Shown here one piece after another: positions 1 through 6,869 of a DNA stretch of 7,097 bases (its first letter is position 1; every line of letters begins with the position of its first letter). The notes below the pieces were generated by a model. That model worked only from the letters and a program-made list of their open reading frames with translations, was not told the DNA's origin and searched no databases. A program made the translations under genes and the position numbers. The DNA lies in NCBI GenBank assembly GCA_003241285.1, contig QFOT01000121.1, positions 1 to 7,097 of the forward strand, read 5' to 3'. This DNA comes from Micavibrio aeruginosavorus. Lineage in GTDB: Bacteria > Pseudomonadota > Alphaproteobacteria > Micavibrionales > Micavibrionaceae.

Positions 1-812
1 CCGAAAGCGAAACAAATGATCATGATACTCTTGACGCTGATGGAAAAAATCGCGTCATGTTTGCCCTTATCAGCCATGGCGTTGATCGTGCTGGCGCATG
101 GCAACCGGATGGCACAGCGACATCATGCAATACATCAGGGCTTGATGTGGCGAATTGTAATTCGAGTTCCCTGACGGCAACTCTGCGCGGACGTTCTAAA
201 TCAGAAGATATCACCATTAAAGATCCCGAAGATGCCACCGGTGCTTCAGAAACCGTTGCTACACTAAAAACTCCTTCAAAATCCTATTCCACCCCTTTCG
301 GCACCAACCATTACGACGATACTATTATCTATCGTGCCACGTCACGTGACGAAGGCTGGGCAAGCTTAAGGAACAATATAACCGACGAAACGGCTGGTAC
401 TTATCTGTCAGAAGACGCGCAGGTAATCGTTAAGAAAAATCCTTCCGATGACATTTCACCCGTTGCCTCGATGGATGTCGACGGCTCCGTTAAAGTTTAT
501 AAAACGGAAAGCCCTACGGTCTGCGACAGGCTTGATGTGGATGCCAATACGGACCGATGTTTCAAAATAAAAAATATAGCAGCGAAAGAACCTCTGCCAA
601 ATGAGCTTGAGGGGGGCAAAGACAAAGCTATTAAGTGTAACGATATGATAGCATTGAAAAAATTCATTAAAGAAGGTGACAAAAGCGACAAGACATCTCT
701 TTATATAAAACGTGACTGCCCTACCACAGAAGCGCCAGCTACCATGGTAAAAACATGTACGGGTGGTCAAGGTGTGAGCGGTTTAGTTGGCGGGGTACCA
801 CAATGCAGTTGA
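1..812 (+). CDS. Pilin-like protein, C-terminal part (5' end outside window)
   Basis: The reading frame is open from base 3 with no stop, so the gene begins upstream of the window. The ATG at 57 is an internal Met inside a conserved strand, not a start. The visible part aligns by eye with the middle and end of the next two proteins. The strand MFALISHGVDRAGAW (57-101) matches FVIISTGPDAMG and FLTFSVGKNGKG downstream, and YDDTIIY (312-332) matches YFDDYVAF and YFDDIIAF. A C...NC pair lies between them, as in the third protein. A stalk section follows, then a VCDRL...C segment, and the protein ends with a Cys-bounded motif (Cys codons at 756 and 804). By homology it should have a prepilin leader and N-terminal helix upstream, but this cannot be seen. 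It lacks the long C-terminal modules of its neighbours. A minor pilin or pseudopilin role is inferred. Confidence 0.85.
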   Translation, partial: ESETNDHDTLDADGKNRVMFALISHGVDRAGAWQPDGTATSCNTSGLDVANCNSSSLTATLRGRSKSEDITIKDPEDATGASETVATLKTPSKSYSTPFGTNHYDDTIIYRATSRDEGWASLRNNITDETAGTYLSEDAQVIVKKNPSDDISPVASMDVDGSVKVYKTESPTVCDRLDVDANTDRCFKIKNIAAKEPLPNELEGGKDKAIKCNDMIALKKFIKEGDKSDKTSLYIKRDCPTTEAPATMVKTCTGGQGVSGLVGGVPQCS

Positions 813-2536
813 AATCTTTTAATCATAAAAATTCACAATCTGGCTTTACGTTGCTCGAACTCAGCATCGTTGTTGTCATCAGCGTATTGTTGACGATGGC
901 AATTATAAAATTTTCTGAAGGCTATCAGGAGCAAATTAAACACGAAGAAACCAAGCGCTCCATTACCAACGCCAATACAGCCGTTGCTAAATTTTATGAA
1001 CTGGCCGGGCGCTATCCCTGCCCTGCCGATAAAAGCCTGAATCCCGGCGACGCTCAATACGGCAAGGAAAATTGCAGCCTTCCTTCCATACCGGGCGCCC
1101 GCGATATCGACAGCAGTGGATCTACCACCGACGAACAGGTGCTGGTTGGCGTTTTTCCAACCTATGCAACCGTTACTCCGGAAACCGGATCACCTTACGA
1201 AGTTACACTTGCCGAGCTTATCGATGATAATGAAGCCTTGAACCCCAATATCACGGATGCCTGGGGCAATGTTCCGCTTTACGCCGTCACAAAGGTATTG
1301 ACCGTGCCTTATGATGACGAGCACCCCACCACTACTTTCGATACTTATCGCGGCGCAATCGCGATTGTCGATGAAAACGGCAGGGATACAGGCGGCACCA
1401 AGCAGGACGCTCATTTTGTGATTATCTCCACAGGGCCGGACGCCATGGGGTCTAAATCTTTGAGTTCAGGTTATAATGAAAGCTGTTCGGATGGGTCCTA
1501 TTCTCTCCAGAAATCGAATTGCGACCTGGCCGATTCTACTTTCGTATCCGGGCTTCGCAGCACCGGCTCCGATGAAGCCCGTTATTTTGATGACTATGTT
1601 GCGTTCGCCTCAACCATGCCGATGACGCTCTGGAGCAAGGACAGCAGTAACGGCGTTTCAACCGTTACCAAAGGTAATGTAGGTATTGGTACAAGCGCAC
1701 CAAAAGATAAAGTTCAGATAGGAGATGACCCGGAAAACAGTGGAAACGGAAGCACTCTGCTTGTCGATCGCCTAACCTATTCAGAGCAGCTTTGCGATGT
1801 TGCAGACGCCAGCAAATGTATCTCGCCCCAAAGCCTCGTTGGCCTGAGCTGTCCTGATCATCTTTATATGAAAAGCATTTCCATGTCTAATGGCGCACTC
1901 ACACCCCTATGTGTCGAGTTAAACCTGACGCAAAACGTAACATGCCCGAACGGATACGTAAGAGGTATTGATACAGATGAAGGCGTTAAATGTATCGACA
2001 AGCTTCCTATCAAACTGGAAAGCACTTGGGTTACAGCTGCAAACGAAAAATCCGAAAGCGTCATGGAAGAAGAATGCCGGGCGATTGGCACCGAGGGCTG
2101 GACCACGACTGCAATAAGCGATAATAATGACGATCCTGTCCATTCACTTTCCGAAAAAAATAGTGACAGCAGCGCTGGCAGAATGCAGCTTTGCATGAGA
2201 ACGACCGATCCGAAAGTTATTCTTACTGCACAGTGGGTATCGGGTACTTGTCCTTCGGATACAAAAGATACGGGCCTCCGTGACAACGCGGACGACAAAC
2301 ACAACCTTAATGAAAAAGCTGCAGCATCCAATAACATGAAATTTTGCCTAGGTGTCAGTGGCAGAGGCGTGGTCTTACAGACCAGATGGGTAAGCCATAA
2401 CAAGAGATATCCTGCTTGCGGCTCAGACGAAATTTCGGTCATCAATGCTAAAAATAATGCCAAGAATTTAAACGACGCGACATTAGAGGATAATAATAGT
2501 TATGAAACTTTGTGCGCGAAGCTGGTTCTTCCATAG
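803..2536 (+). CDS. Prepilin-type protein with three C-terminal WV modules
   Basis: This protein of 577 residues starts at the ATG at 803, 10 bases inside the previous gene. A weak GGGG at 792-795 precedes it, so translational coupling is likely. The start is chosen because it gives a short basic leader, HKNSQSG, ending at Gly14. Phe15 and Glu19 (+5) then begin a hydrophobic helix, the prepilin peptidase and methylation signature. The pilin-like body contains YPCPAD (71-76), DAWGN (152-156), the strand IISTGPDAMG (207-216) and DDYVAF (263-268). A stalk segment with GNVGIGTSAP (291-300) follows, then a QLCD section and two Cys-bounded motifs (Cys350-370 and Cys381-397). The C-terminus is three tandem modules with Trp at 409, 478 and 529. 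Ordinary major pilins are about 150-200 residues, so this is far too large to be one. A minor pilin or pseudopilin with an adhesive or binding end is inferred. The inner-membrane helix with a periplasmic or extracellular body follows from the leader type. Confidence 0.9.
   Translation: MQLKSFNHKNSQSGFTLLELSIVVVISVLLTMAIIKFSEGYQEQIKHEETKRSITNANTAVAKFYELAGRYPCPADKSLNPGDAQYGKENCSLPSIPGARDIDSSGSTTDEQVLVGVFPTYATVTPETGSPYEVTLAELIDDNEALNPNITDAWGNVPLYAVTKVLTVPYDDEHPTTTFDTYRGAIAIVDENGRDTGGTKQDAHFVIISTGPDAMGSKSLSSGYNESCSDGSYSLQKSNCDLADSTFVSGLRSTGSDEARYFDDYVAFASTMPMTLWSKDSSNGVSTVTKGNVGIGTSAPKDKVQIGDDPENSGNGSTLLVDRLTYSEQLCDVADASKCISPQSLVGLSCPDHLYMKSISMSNGALTPLCVELNLTQNVTCPNGYVRGIDTDEGVKCIDKLPIKLESTWVTAANEKSESVMEEECRAIGTEGWTTTAISDNNDDPVHSLSEKNSDSSAGRMQLCMRTTDPKVILTAQWVSGTCPSDTKDTGLRDNADDKHNLNEKAAASNNMKFCLGVSGRGVVLQTRWVSHNKRYPACGSDEISVINAKNNAKNLNDATLEDNNSYETLCAKLVLP
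2012..2533 (+). repeat. Three tandem WV modules in the second gene
   Basis: The modules cover residues 404-577 of the protein. Each begins with a short strand ending in W-V-[ST]: LESTWVT (Trp409), LTAQWVS (Trp478) and LQTRWVS (Trp529). Each ends with an LC or FC strand (MQLC, MKFC, ETLC), with a Cys between them and an acidic, Asn-rich middle containing LSEK, LNEK or LNDA. Spacings between the Trp residues are 69 and 51. The copies are diverged at the DNA level, so this is an old protein repeat. Confidence 0.7.
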
Positions 2537-2539
2537 GAG
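2535..2539 (+). promoter_or_regulatory. Ribosome binding site of the third gene
   Basis: AGGAG overlaps the stop codon of the upstream gene and lies 7 bases before the ATG at 2547. It settles the start of the 732-residue protein against the earlier in-frame ATG at 2502. It also places the start just before the prepilin leader. Confidence 0.85.
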
Positions 2540-2546
2540 TGATATA

Positions 2547-4745
2547 ATGAAAGCCGTTCAAACCATAACCAAGCCAGCTCACCGCTCAGCCGGATTTACG
2601 CTCGTTGAATTATGCATTGTGATCATTATCCTTGGCGTGGTTATCAGCGTTGTGGCCACTGGATATCAAAGCTGGCAAAAACAGGTAAAGGTTGAAACCA
2701 ATCAGGCGAGAGTTGCGACAGCCGCCGAGAAAATCAATGAATACAAAAAAATTCACGGTCATTTCCCTCAGCCAGCTTCCCTGACATTGCCACGGGGCAA
2801 TGCTGAATATGGATATTCACAGGATAAAACCAGTACTCCTATTCAGAATGCAGGAGCCTGCCAGAATGGGTTTTGTGCTCAGAACGGTGTTTCAAATCGC
2901 AAAATCCTGATCGGAGCGCTTCCTTTTAGGGACTTAAATATACCTGAAGAAGAAGCTTATGATGTTTATGGCTCACGCATCATTTATACCGTGACGGAAG
3001 AATCGACTAAAGACGGCTTCAAGGAAAATCAGGGCGCCATACAGGTCCGCAACGAAGAAAATAAGGAATTGTTCAAGACTGATTTCCCGGGCGTATTCCT
3101 GACATTCAGCGTCGGCAAAAACGGTAAAGGCGGTTATTCCAGAGACGGCGTCCTGGTTTCAGCCTGCACCGGCACCACAGCCGATACGGCCAATTGCGAT
3201 TTTCTGACTGGCTCAGCGACGGCAGATTTCCGTTCAAATGCTTATTCGGAAGCCTCGAATGACACAGGCGCAACTGATGATTATTTCGATGACATCATTG
3301 CCTTTAACCGCTTGCCCGAGCAATCAGCCCAGTGGCGCAGGGGACTTAAAGAGAACACGGATGAAAGCGTAGATGACCTGATCGCCACAGGCGAAGGCAA
3401 TGTTTACGTCGGCTCCCATACAAGGGCACCAAGTAGCGATGATGGAAAGCTTTCCATTCTTTACGATTCAAGCAAACCTGATATTTACGATGGCAGCATG
3501 AATATCCGCGGCGCGTTGAAAACGAAACAGTTATGCGATGGTACTGACTGTTTAGGTTTATTAAATCTTGAAAGAACATGCGGCACAGGAGAGTATATTA
3601 TCGGCTTTTACAATGGCCAGCCACAATGTGGCCCGGTATATTTCGGCTGTGACGAGAGTGAATATCTGACAGGGGTAAGCTCAAACGGGACGCCTAACTG
3701 TGAAAAATTACCTCCGGCTCCTAAAGATGGTATTTGCGGAAGTGCCAATGGTACAGCCCTGACTGCCGCCCCTACAGGTTTGAGCGCCTGCAGATATGGT
3801 GACGAGGGCGGCGTAACTGAAAGCGCCTCTGGCTGGTCATGGAGCTGTGCGGGAACGAACGGCGGCGGGACAGCCAATTGTAGCGGCACGAAAGTTCCTC
3901 CCCCTTATGATGGCGTCTGTGGATCGGCAAATAATCAGACCTTTGCCGCTGCCCCTCCCTCTTCCAGCCGCTGCGCGGTCGGGACGGAATCAGGCTTTAG
4001 CTCCGGATCCCTGTGGAGATGGACCTGCCAGGGCGAAGGCACAGGCCATACAGATGCAAGCTGTAGCGCCAATAAACCCCCGACGACATCTTGCGAATGC
4101 GGCCCAGGCAATTGTCCAACGACGACGCCACCGCCTCCAACGTCTGTCACGTATGAGGTAGTATATCCTTATCAAGGTGCCCTTGGCCCACATTTCGCGA
4201 ATGATGGCATACATGCTGCATGCTCTGCTCGCGAAGATACTGTCGGTGCAGGAAATGTTCAAACAGTCAGCTTCTCTGCTCCTGCCAATCAACTTTATGC
4301 AAATCTGGCAACTTTTTGCCAGCAGCAAAATGGATATTGCTGTCAGTTTGTGCCATCTGATTATAATGAAGGTAGATTTAGGAGTTACGATCAATTCTAC
4401 AAATACGATAATACAACTTCAACCCGCAATATTGCCGGCAATGTGCATATCAGCCGTGTTTCATCATTAGGCACGGGTCAATGGCGCTCTGACAATCCGA
4501 TAGACTATCAGCAACTTCATGCCGGAAAAATAAGCGTATCTGTTCAGGGTAGTGCTGGAAAGCGTCCGATAAATGGCGAATGCGGCCCGGAACACCTTAG
4601 TAATGACCCAACAACACCAACGACAGGATTCAAATGTCGCAACGGTCGCCCCATAGATATCCTGAGCACAGGTAATAACCGAGCTACCTGGAAATGCGAA
4701 GGCACACACGGCGGAACCACTGCAATTTGTAGAAGCCATAATTGA
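2547..4745 (+). CDS. Prepilin-type protein with Cys-rich NGG repeats and distal domain
   Basis: This protein of 732 residues has a prepilin leader ending at Gly16. Phe17 and Glu21 (+5) begin a single hydrophobic helix that carries an unusual Cys at +7 (Cys23). The pilin-like body parallels the previous protein: GHFPQPA near 72, LIGALPFRDL near 121-130, DVYGSRIIYTV from 139, FSVGKNGKGG (187-196) and YFDDIIAF (246-253). After a stalk and a QLCD segment come two Cys-bounded motifs (Cys345-361 and Cys368-385). Two four-Cys repeats follow (394-445 and 455-506), each with W.W.C.G. Next is a CECGPGNC segment with a PPPPTS linker (528-533) and a distal domain containing NGYCC (595-599). A degenerate third repeat (675-732) ends the protein. 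Its repeats, linker and NGYC motif recur in the next gene. The protein is probably anchored in or assembled from the inner membrane, with disulfide-rich modules exposed. An adhesin-like minor pilin role is inferred, and the exact ligand is unknown. Confidence 0.9.
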   Translation: MKAVQTITKPAHRSAGFTLVELCIVIIILGVVISVVATGYQSWQKQVKVETNQARVATAAEKINEYKKIHGHFPQPASLTLPRGNAEYGYSQDKTSTPIQNAGACQNGFCAQNGVSNRKILIGALPFRDLNIPEEEAYDVYGSRIIYTVTEESTKDGFKENQGAIQVRNEENKELFKTDFPGVFLTFSVGKNGKGGYSRDGVLVSACTGTTADTANCDFLTGSATADFRSNAYSEASNDTGATDDYFDDIIAFNRLPEQSAQWRRGLKENTDESVDDLIATGEGNVYVGSHTRAPSSDDGKLSILYDSSKPDIYDGSMNIRGALKTKQLCDGTDCLGLLNLERTCGTGEYIIGFYNGQPQCGPVYFGCDESEYLTGVSSNGTPNCEKLPPAPKDGICGSANGTALTAAPTGLSACRYGDEGGVTESASGWSWSCAGTNGGGTANCSGTKVPPPYDGVCGSANNQTFAAAPPSSSRCAVGTESGFSSGSLWRWTCQGEGTGHTDASCSANKPPTTSCECGPGNCPTTTPPPPTSVTYEVVYPYQGALGPHFANDGIHAACSAREDTVGAGNVQTVSFSAPANQLYANLATFCQQQNGYCCQFVPSDYNEGRFRSYDQFYKYDNTTSTRNIAGNVHISRVSSLGTGQWRSDNPIDYQQLHAGKISVSVQGSAGKRPINGECGPEHLSNDPTTPTTGFKCRNGRPIDILSTGNNRATWKCEGTHGGTTAICRSHN
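3726..4064 (+). repeat. Two long-type NGG four-Cys repeats in the third gene
   Basis: Residues 394-445 and 455-506 share the pattern DG-[IV]-CGSAN ... AP ... C ... G ... W-x-W-x-C-x-G ... C. The first has the full NGG and the second has EGTGHTDASC in its place. DNA here is about 63-65% GC in hand-counted 60-base samples, richer than the flanks. I recall similar repeats in many bacterial surface proteins, without an assigned function. Confidence 0.8.
4569..4742 (+). repeat. Degenerate terminal NGG repeat in the third gene
   Basis: Residues 675-732 begin INGECG and end WKCEGTHGGTTAIC, matching both ends of the repeat consensus. The middle is different, with the second Cys in GFKC. It is separated from the other two copies by the linker and the distal NGYC domain. 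Confidence 0.65.
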
Positions 4746-4780
4746 GACAGGAAGAATGGATAAAATTTTATTTATATTTT

Positions 4781-4808
4781 TTTAACCGGCAGAGGCTTAA
4801 ACTATAAT
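4781..4808 (+). promoter_or_regulatory. Possible promoter for the secreted repeat protein
   Basis: A perfect TATAAT lies at 4803-4808. The upstream element is weak: TTTAAC at 4781-4786 matches only three positions of TTGACA, with a 16-base spacer. An AT-rich tract at 4760-4783, including the 12-base palindrome ATAAAATTTTAT at 4760-4771, sits just upstream and could aid promoter melting or polymerase binding. The gap of 109 bases after a tightly packed gene series is consistent with an internal promoter. Read-through from upstream is not excluded. Confidence 0.4.
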
Positions 4809-4812
4809 GGCA

Positions 4813-4832
4813 TGTCCCCTGCTTACAGGACA
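4813..4832 (+). other. Small hairpin in leader of the secreted repeat protein
   Basis: TGTC (4813-4816) can pair with GACA (4829-4832) and CTG (4819-4821) with CAG (4826-4828), leaving a two-C bulge and a CTTA loop. There is no following T-run, so it is not a standard terminator. If the TATAAT at 4803 is used, transcription would begin at about 4815 and cut into the stem. The hairpin would then form only in read-through transcripts. Confidence 0.3.
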
Positions 4833-4844
4833 CGCATAACAAAC

Positions 4845-4848
4845 GGAG
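4845..4848 (+). promoter_or_regulatory. Ribosome binding site supporting a TTG start
   Basis: GGAG lies 6 bases before the TTG at 4855. The first in-frame ATG, at 4900, has no purine-rich site upstream. This favours TTG, although both starts leave a plausible signal peptide. Confidence 0.65.
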
Positions 4849-4854
4849 AGTATT

Positions 4855-6744
4855 TTGTTTTATAAAGAGAATATCTGCAAAAATATAATTTCCGTCTGTA
4901 TGGGGAAAGCCTCCCTTGCCCTCGCGCTTGGCTTTCTGATCTTCAATCCATCATCCGCATATGCCTGGTGCGTACAGGGTGGTGGTACAGTTTGTAATGA
5001 TGGCTGTACTCCTTATTGGAGCCAGGCCCGTGGGCCGACAACCTCAGAAATAGATAATTCCAGAGCCGTATGTGACGCCGGCCATGGCGGCCTCGATAGA
5101 ACAGCTGCCTGTCCCTATGAATATAACGAATGTACGTCCGCTCCCGCCCCATCTACATGTACACTTGGCGTCGAAGAATCAATCAACGACTATGATGGAT
5201 GGGTTGGCGAATTTGGATCTCCTGGACCGAACAATCCATGCCAAGCTTCCAATTATATCGGCAGTGGTAGCGGTGTATATGAAAACGGTTTCGCAAGCTG
5301 CCCTACTTCCGTCGGCAAAGGAAACTCAAGCCCCGCCAATCCAGGTACGGATTCAGGCAAAGCAATCTCGGGAACCGATAAAGGCTGTATATCCCGTGTC
5401 TGGTATAATGGCAGCACAATGGCCAATTCATCGCGATGCGTAGTTTTTGGCTATCGCTGTTCCGGAGGCGGCGGCCCGGCAGCCGTAAACGGCCTGTGCA
5501 GCAGTACAGCCAACCAGTGTACCTACGGTTCTTATGTGGACGAAACAGATACAACGACAGCCATTCAATGGCGTTGTAACGGTCAAAACGGCGGTACAAA
5601 TTCGGGAATCTGTTCGGCCCCGAGAGCTATTCCCGGTGTCTGCGGCTACGCCAGCGGCGGAACCTACACAACTGCTCCGGCTGCATCGGATTCACTCTGC
5701 ACAACAGGATCGCCCTCTTCCGTTTCAGGTGACGGCACGACATCATCTCCCTGGAGATGGAGCTGTGCGGGCCAGAATGGCGGATCGAATGCCGCCTGCG
5801 CCGCCAATCTCTGCCTCCCCCCGGTCGATGGTCTTTGCAATAACGCGTCGAACAATTCCTGCGCGCGTGGCAGCTTAGCCAATTCCCGCGATACCTCGAC
5901 AGAATTCCTGTGGGAATGCGTCGGTGAAAATGGCGGCGCGACCGACCAGTGTTCAAGAACCAAGCCGGCTCCGCCCGTTGATGGTGCCTGTAACAATACG
6001 GTCGAGAACGGCTGTTCAGCAGGTAGTCTGAATAACACCGCCGACAGCGCGACTCATTTCCTGTGGCAATGTCTGGGCACTAATGGCGGCAATTCCGCAA
6101 GCTGCAATATGGAACGCCCTGCCGCTGTAAACGGCGCCTGCAGCGCCAGCGTCAATGGCTGTAACGCTGGAGATTTTGCTGATGTCGCGGACGACGCAGT
6201 TAATTACAGATGGCAGTGCAATGGGCGCAATGGCGGCACGAACCAGCCTTGCTCTGCGGCGATACCGCCTGTTGGTCCACCTCCGACTTCATTACCGATG
6301 ACAGGGACAGAAAGTGGTAATTATGCCAATACTGGCGGTTACTGGTATATTAATAACGTCAACGGTTATAGAAGATCTAATTGGAATGCGAGTGGACAAA
6401 ATCCTGACGTTTTGATGTCTGCAGGTTGTGACGGAAGCATCCTCCACGAAGAAACCCAAACTTATAAATTAAGTACTAGCGAATTCTATAACAAATATCA
6501 GGGTGGCGATGAGGGTAGATCTTATGGTATGGATTTAATGGATCGGTATAATGGCTATTGTGTAGGTGCGAATATAGTTGCCCCTGACAATGAAAACTTC
6601 CAAGTTCACTATAGAGTATATTCGGGTCGCTATAATGCTTCAGGACGAAGAAGCGAACTTAATAATGAATTTGCAACCTGTTTAAGAACATCCAGTGCCT
6701 CGCAGTATAACTGTATATTAGGTGTTTTCGGGGTTCGACCATGA
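4855..6744 (+). CDS. Secreted Cys-rich protein with five NGG repeats
   Basis: This protein of 629 residues starts at TTG (4855), supported by GGAG at 4845-4848. A start at ATG 4900 would shorten it by 15 residues. The N-terminus is a Sec-type signal peptide: basic residues, a hydrophobic core SLALALGFLIF, and SSAYA|WC with likely cleavage after Ala37. There is no prepilin leader. The mature N-terminal region (38-210) has 12 Cys and matches no family I recognise. Five four-Cys repeats follow at 211-253, 259-315, 324-366, 375-417 and 425-466. Their pattern is [VI]-[DNP]-G-x-C ... C ... W-x-C-x-G-x-NGG-x(3,4)-C. A GPPPTSL linker (474-480) then leads into a C-terminal domain with four Cys, including NGYC (566-569). 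The mature protein has about 37 Cys, so oxidative folding in the periplasm or outside the cell is expected. The repeats and the end domain resemble those of the preceding pilin-anchored gene. The function is unknown; a secreted binding partner or surface adhesin is inferred. Confidence 0.88.
   Translation: MFYKENICKNIISVCMGKASLALALGFLIFNPSSAYAWCVQGGGTVCNDGCTPYWSQARGPTTSEIDNSRAVCDAGHGGLDRTAACPYEYNECTSAPAPSTCTLGVEESINDYDGWVGEFGSPGPNNPCQASNYIGSGSGVYENGFASCPTSVGKGNSSPANPGTDSGKAISGTDKGCISRVWYNGSTMANSSRCVVFGYRCSGGGGPAAVNGLCSSTANQCTYGSYVDETDTTTAIQWRCNGQNGGTNSGICSAPRAIPGVCGYASGGTYTTAPAASDSLCTTGSPSSVSGDGTTSSPWRWSCAGQNGGSNAACAANLCLPPVDGLCNNASNNSCARGSLANSRDTSTEFLWECVGENGGATDQCSRTKPAPPVDGACNNTVENGCSAGSLNNTADSATHFLWQCLGTNGGNSASCNMERPAAVNGACSASVNGCNAGDFADVADDAVNYRWQCNGRNGGTNQPCSAAIPPVGPPPTSLPMTGTESGNYANTGGYWYINNVNGYRRSNWNASGQNPDVLMSAGCDGSILHEETQTYKLSTSEFYNKYQGGDEGRSYGMDLMDRYNGYCVGANIVAPDNENFQVHYRVYSGRYNASGRRSELNNEFATCLRTSSASQYNCILGVFGVRP
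5485..6252 (+). repeat. Five NGG four-Cys repeats in the secreted protein
   Basis: Repeat starts lie at residues 211, 259, 324, 375 and 425. Copies 1, 3, 4 and 5 are a short type of about 43 residues with C ... C..G ... W-x-C-x-G-x-NGG ... C. Copy 2 is the longer type found in the third gene, with VCGYASGG ... AP ... WRWSCAGQNGG. Copy 2 also shares the 15 bases ATGGAGCTGTGCGGG with the first repeat of the third gene (5757-5771 and 3839-3853). Confidence 0.85.
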
Positions 6745-6772
6745 TGTCAGCTATCGTTAACAAAAGCAAAAA

Positions 6773-6804
6773 GTAAGAAAAAAAGAGAGATATTTTTTTC
6801 TAAC
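6773..6804 (+). terminator. AT-rich inverted repeat after the secreted protein gene
   Basis: GTAAGAAAAAAA (6773-6784) and TTTTTTTCTAAC (6793-6804) are complementary over 12 positions with one mismatch, around an 8-base loop. It lies 28 bases after the stop codon and its right arm holds seven T. The stem is nearly all A-T, so it would be a weak terminator at best. Its position argues for transcript-end function on one or both strands. Confidence 0.35.
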
Positions 6805-6869
6805 AAAAAACGACACTCCTTATCAACCACTTTAAACATGCTAAGCGAGGCTTAAATTCGATAGTCAGA

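Noticed and set aside
57..59. ATG as the start of the first gene
   Set aside because: The frame is open to the window edge, and the Met falls inside a strand conserved in the two paralogues, so the true start is upstream.
755..757. ATG at 755 as the start of the second gene
   Set aside because: It would add 16 residues before the prepilin leader with no better ribosome site. The ATG at 803 gives a normal leader length.
1864..2463. Long minus-strand frame opposite the second gene
   Set aside because: It lies wholly inside a well-supported + strand gene, has no ribosome site or family features, and looks like a codon-usage shadow. The other antisense frames were rejected for the same reason.
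1..4745. Shufflon-style inversion of the variable pilin ends
   Set aside because: The constant-base and variable-top layout invites the idea, but I saw no short inverted recombination sites at module boundaries, no recombinase and no silent cassettes on the other strand.
4760..4783. AT-rich palindrome and T-run as a terminator for the third gene
   Set aside because: The palindrome has only A-T pairs and no loop, so it cannot form a stable terminator stem. It is better read as AT-rich promoter-flanking DNA.
6741..6776. An 11-codon frame, MMSAIVNKSKK, overlapping the previous stop by ATGA
   Set aside because: It is very short and has no recognisable feature. The overlap is suggestive of coupling, but there is no evidence of a real product.
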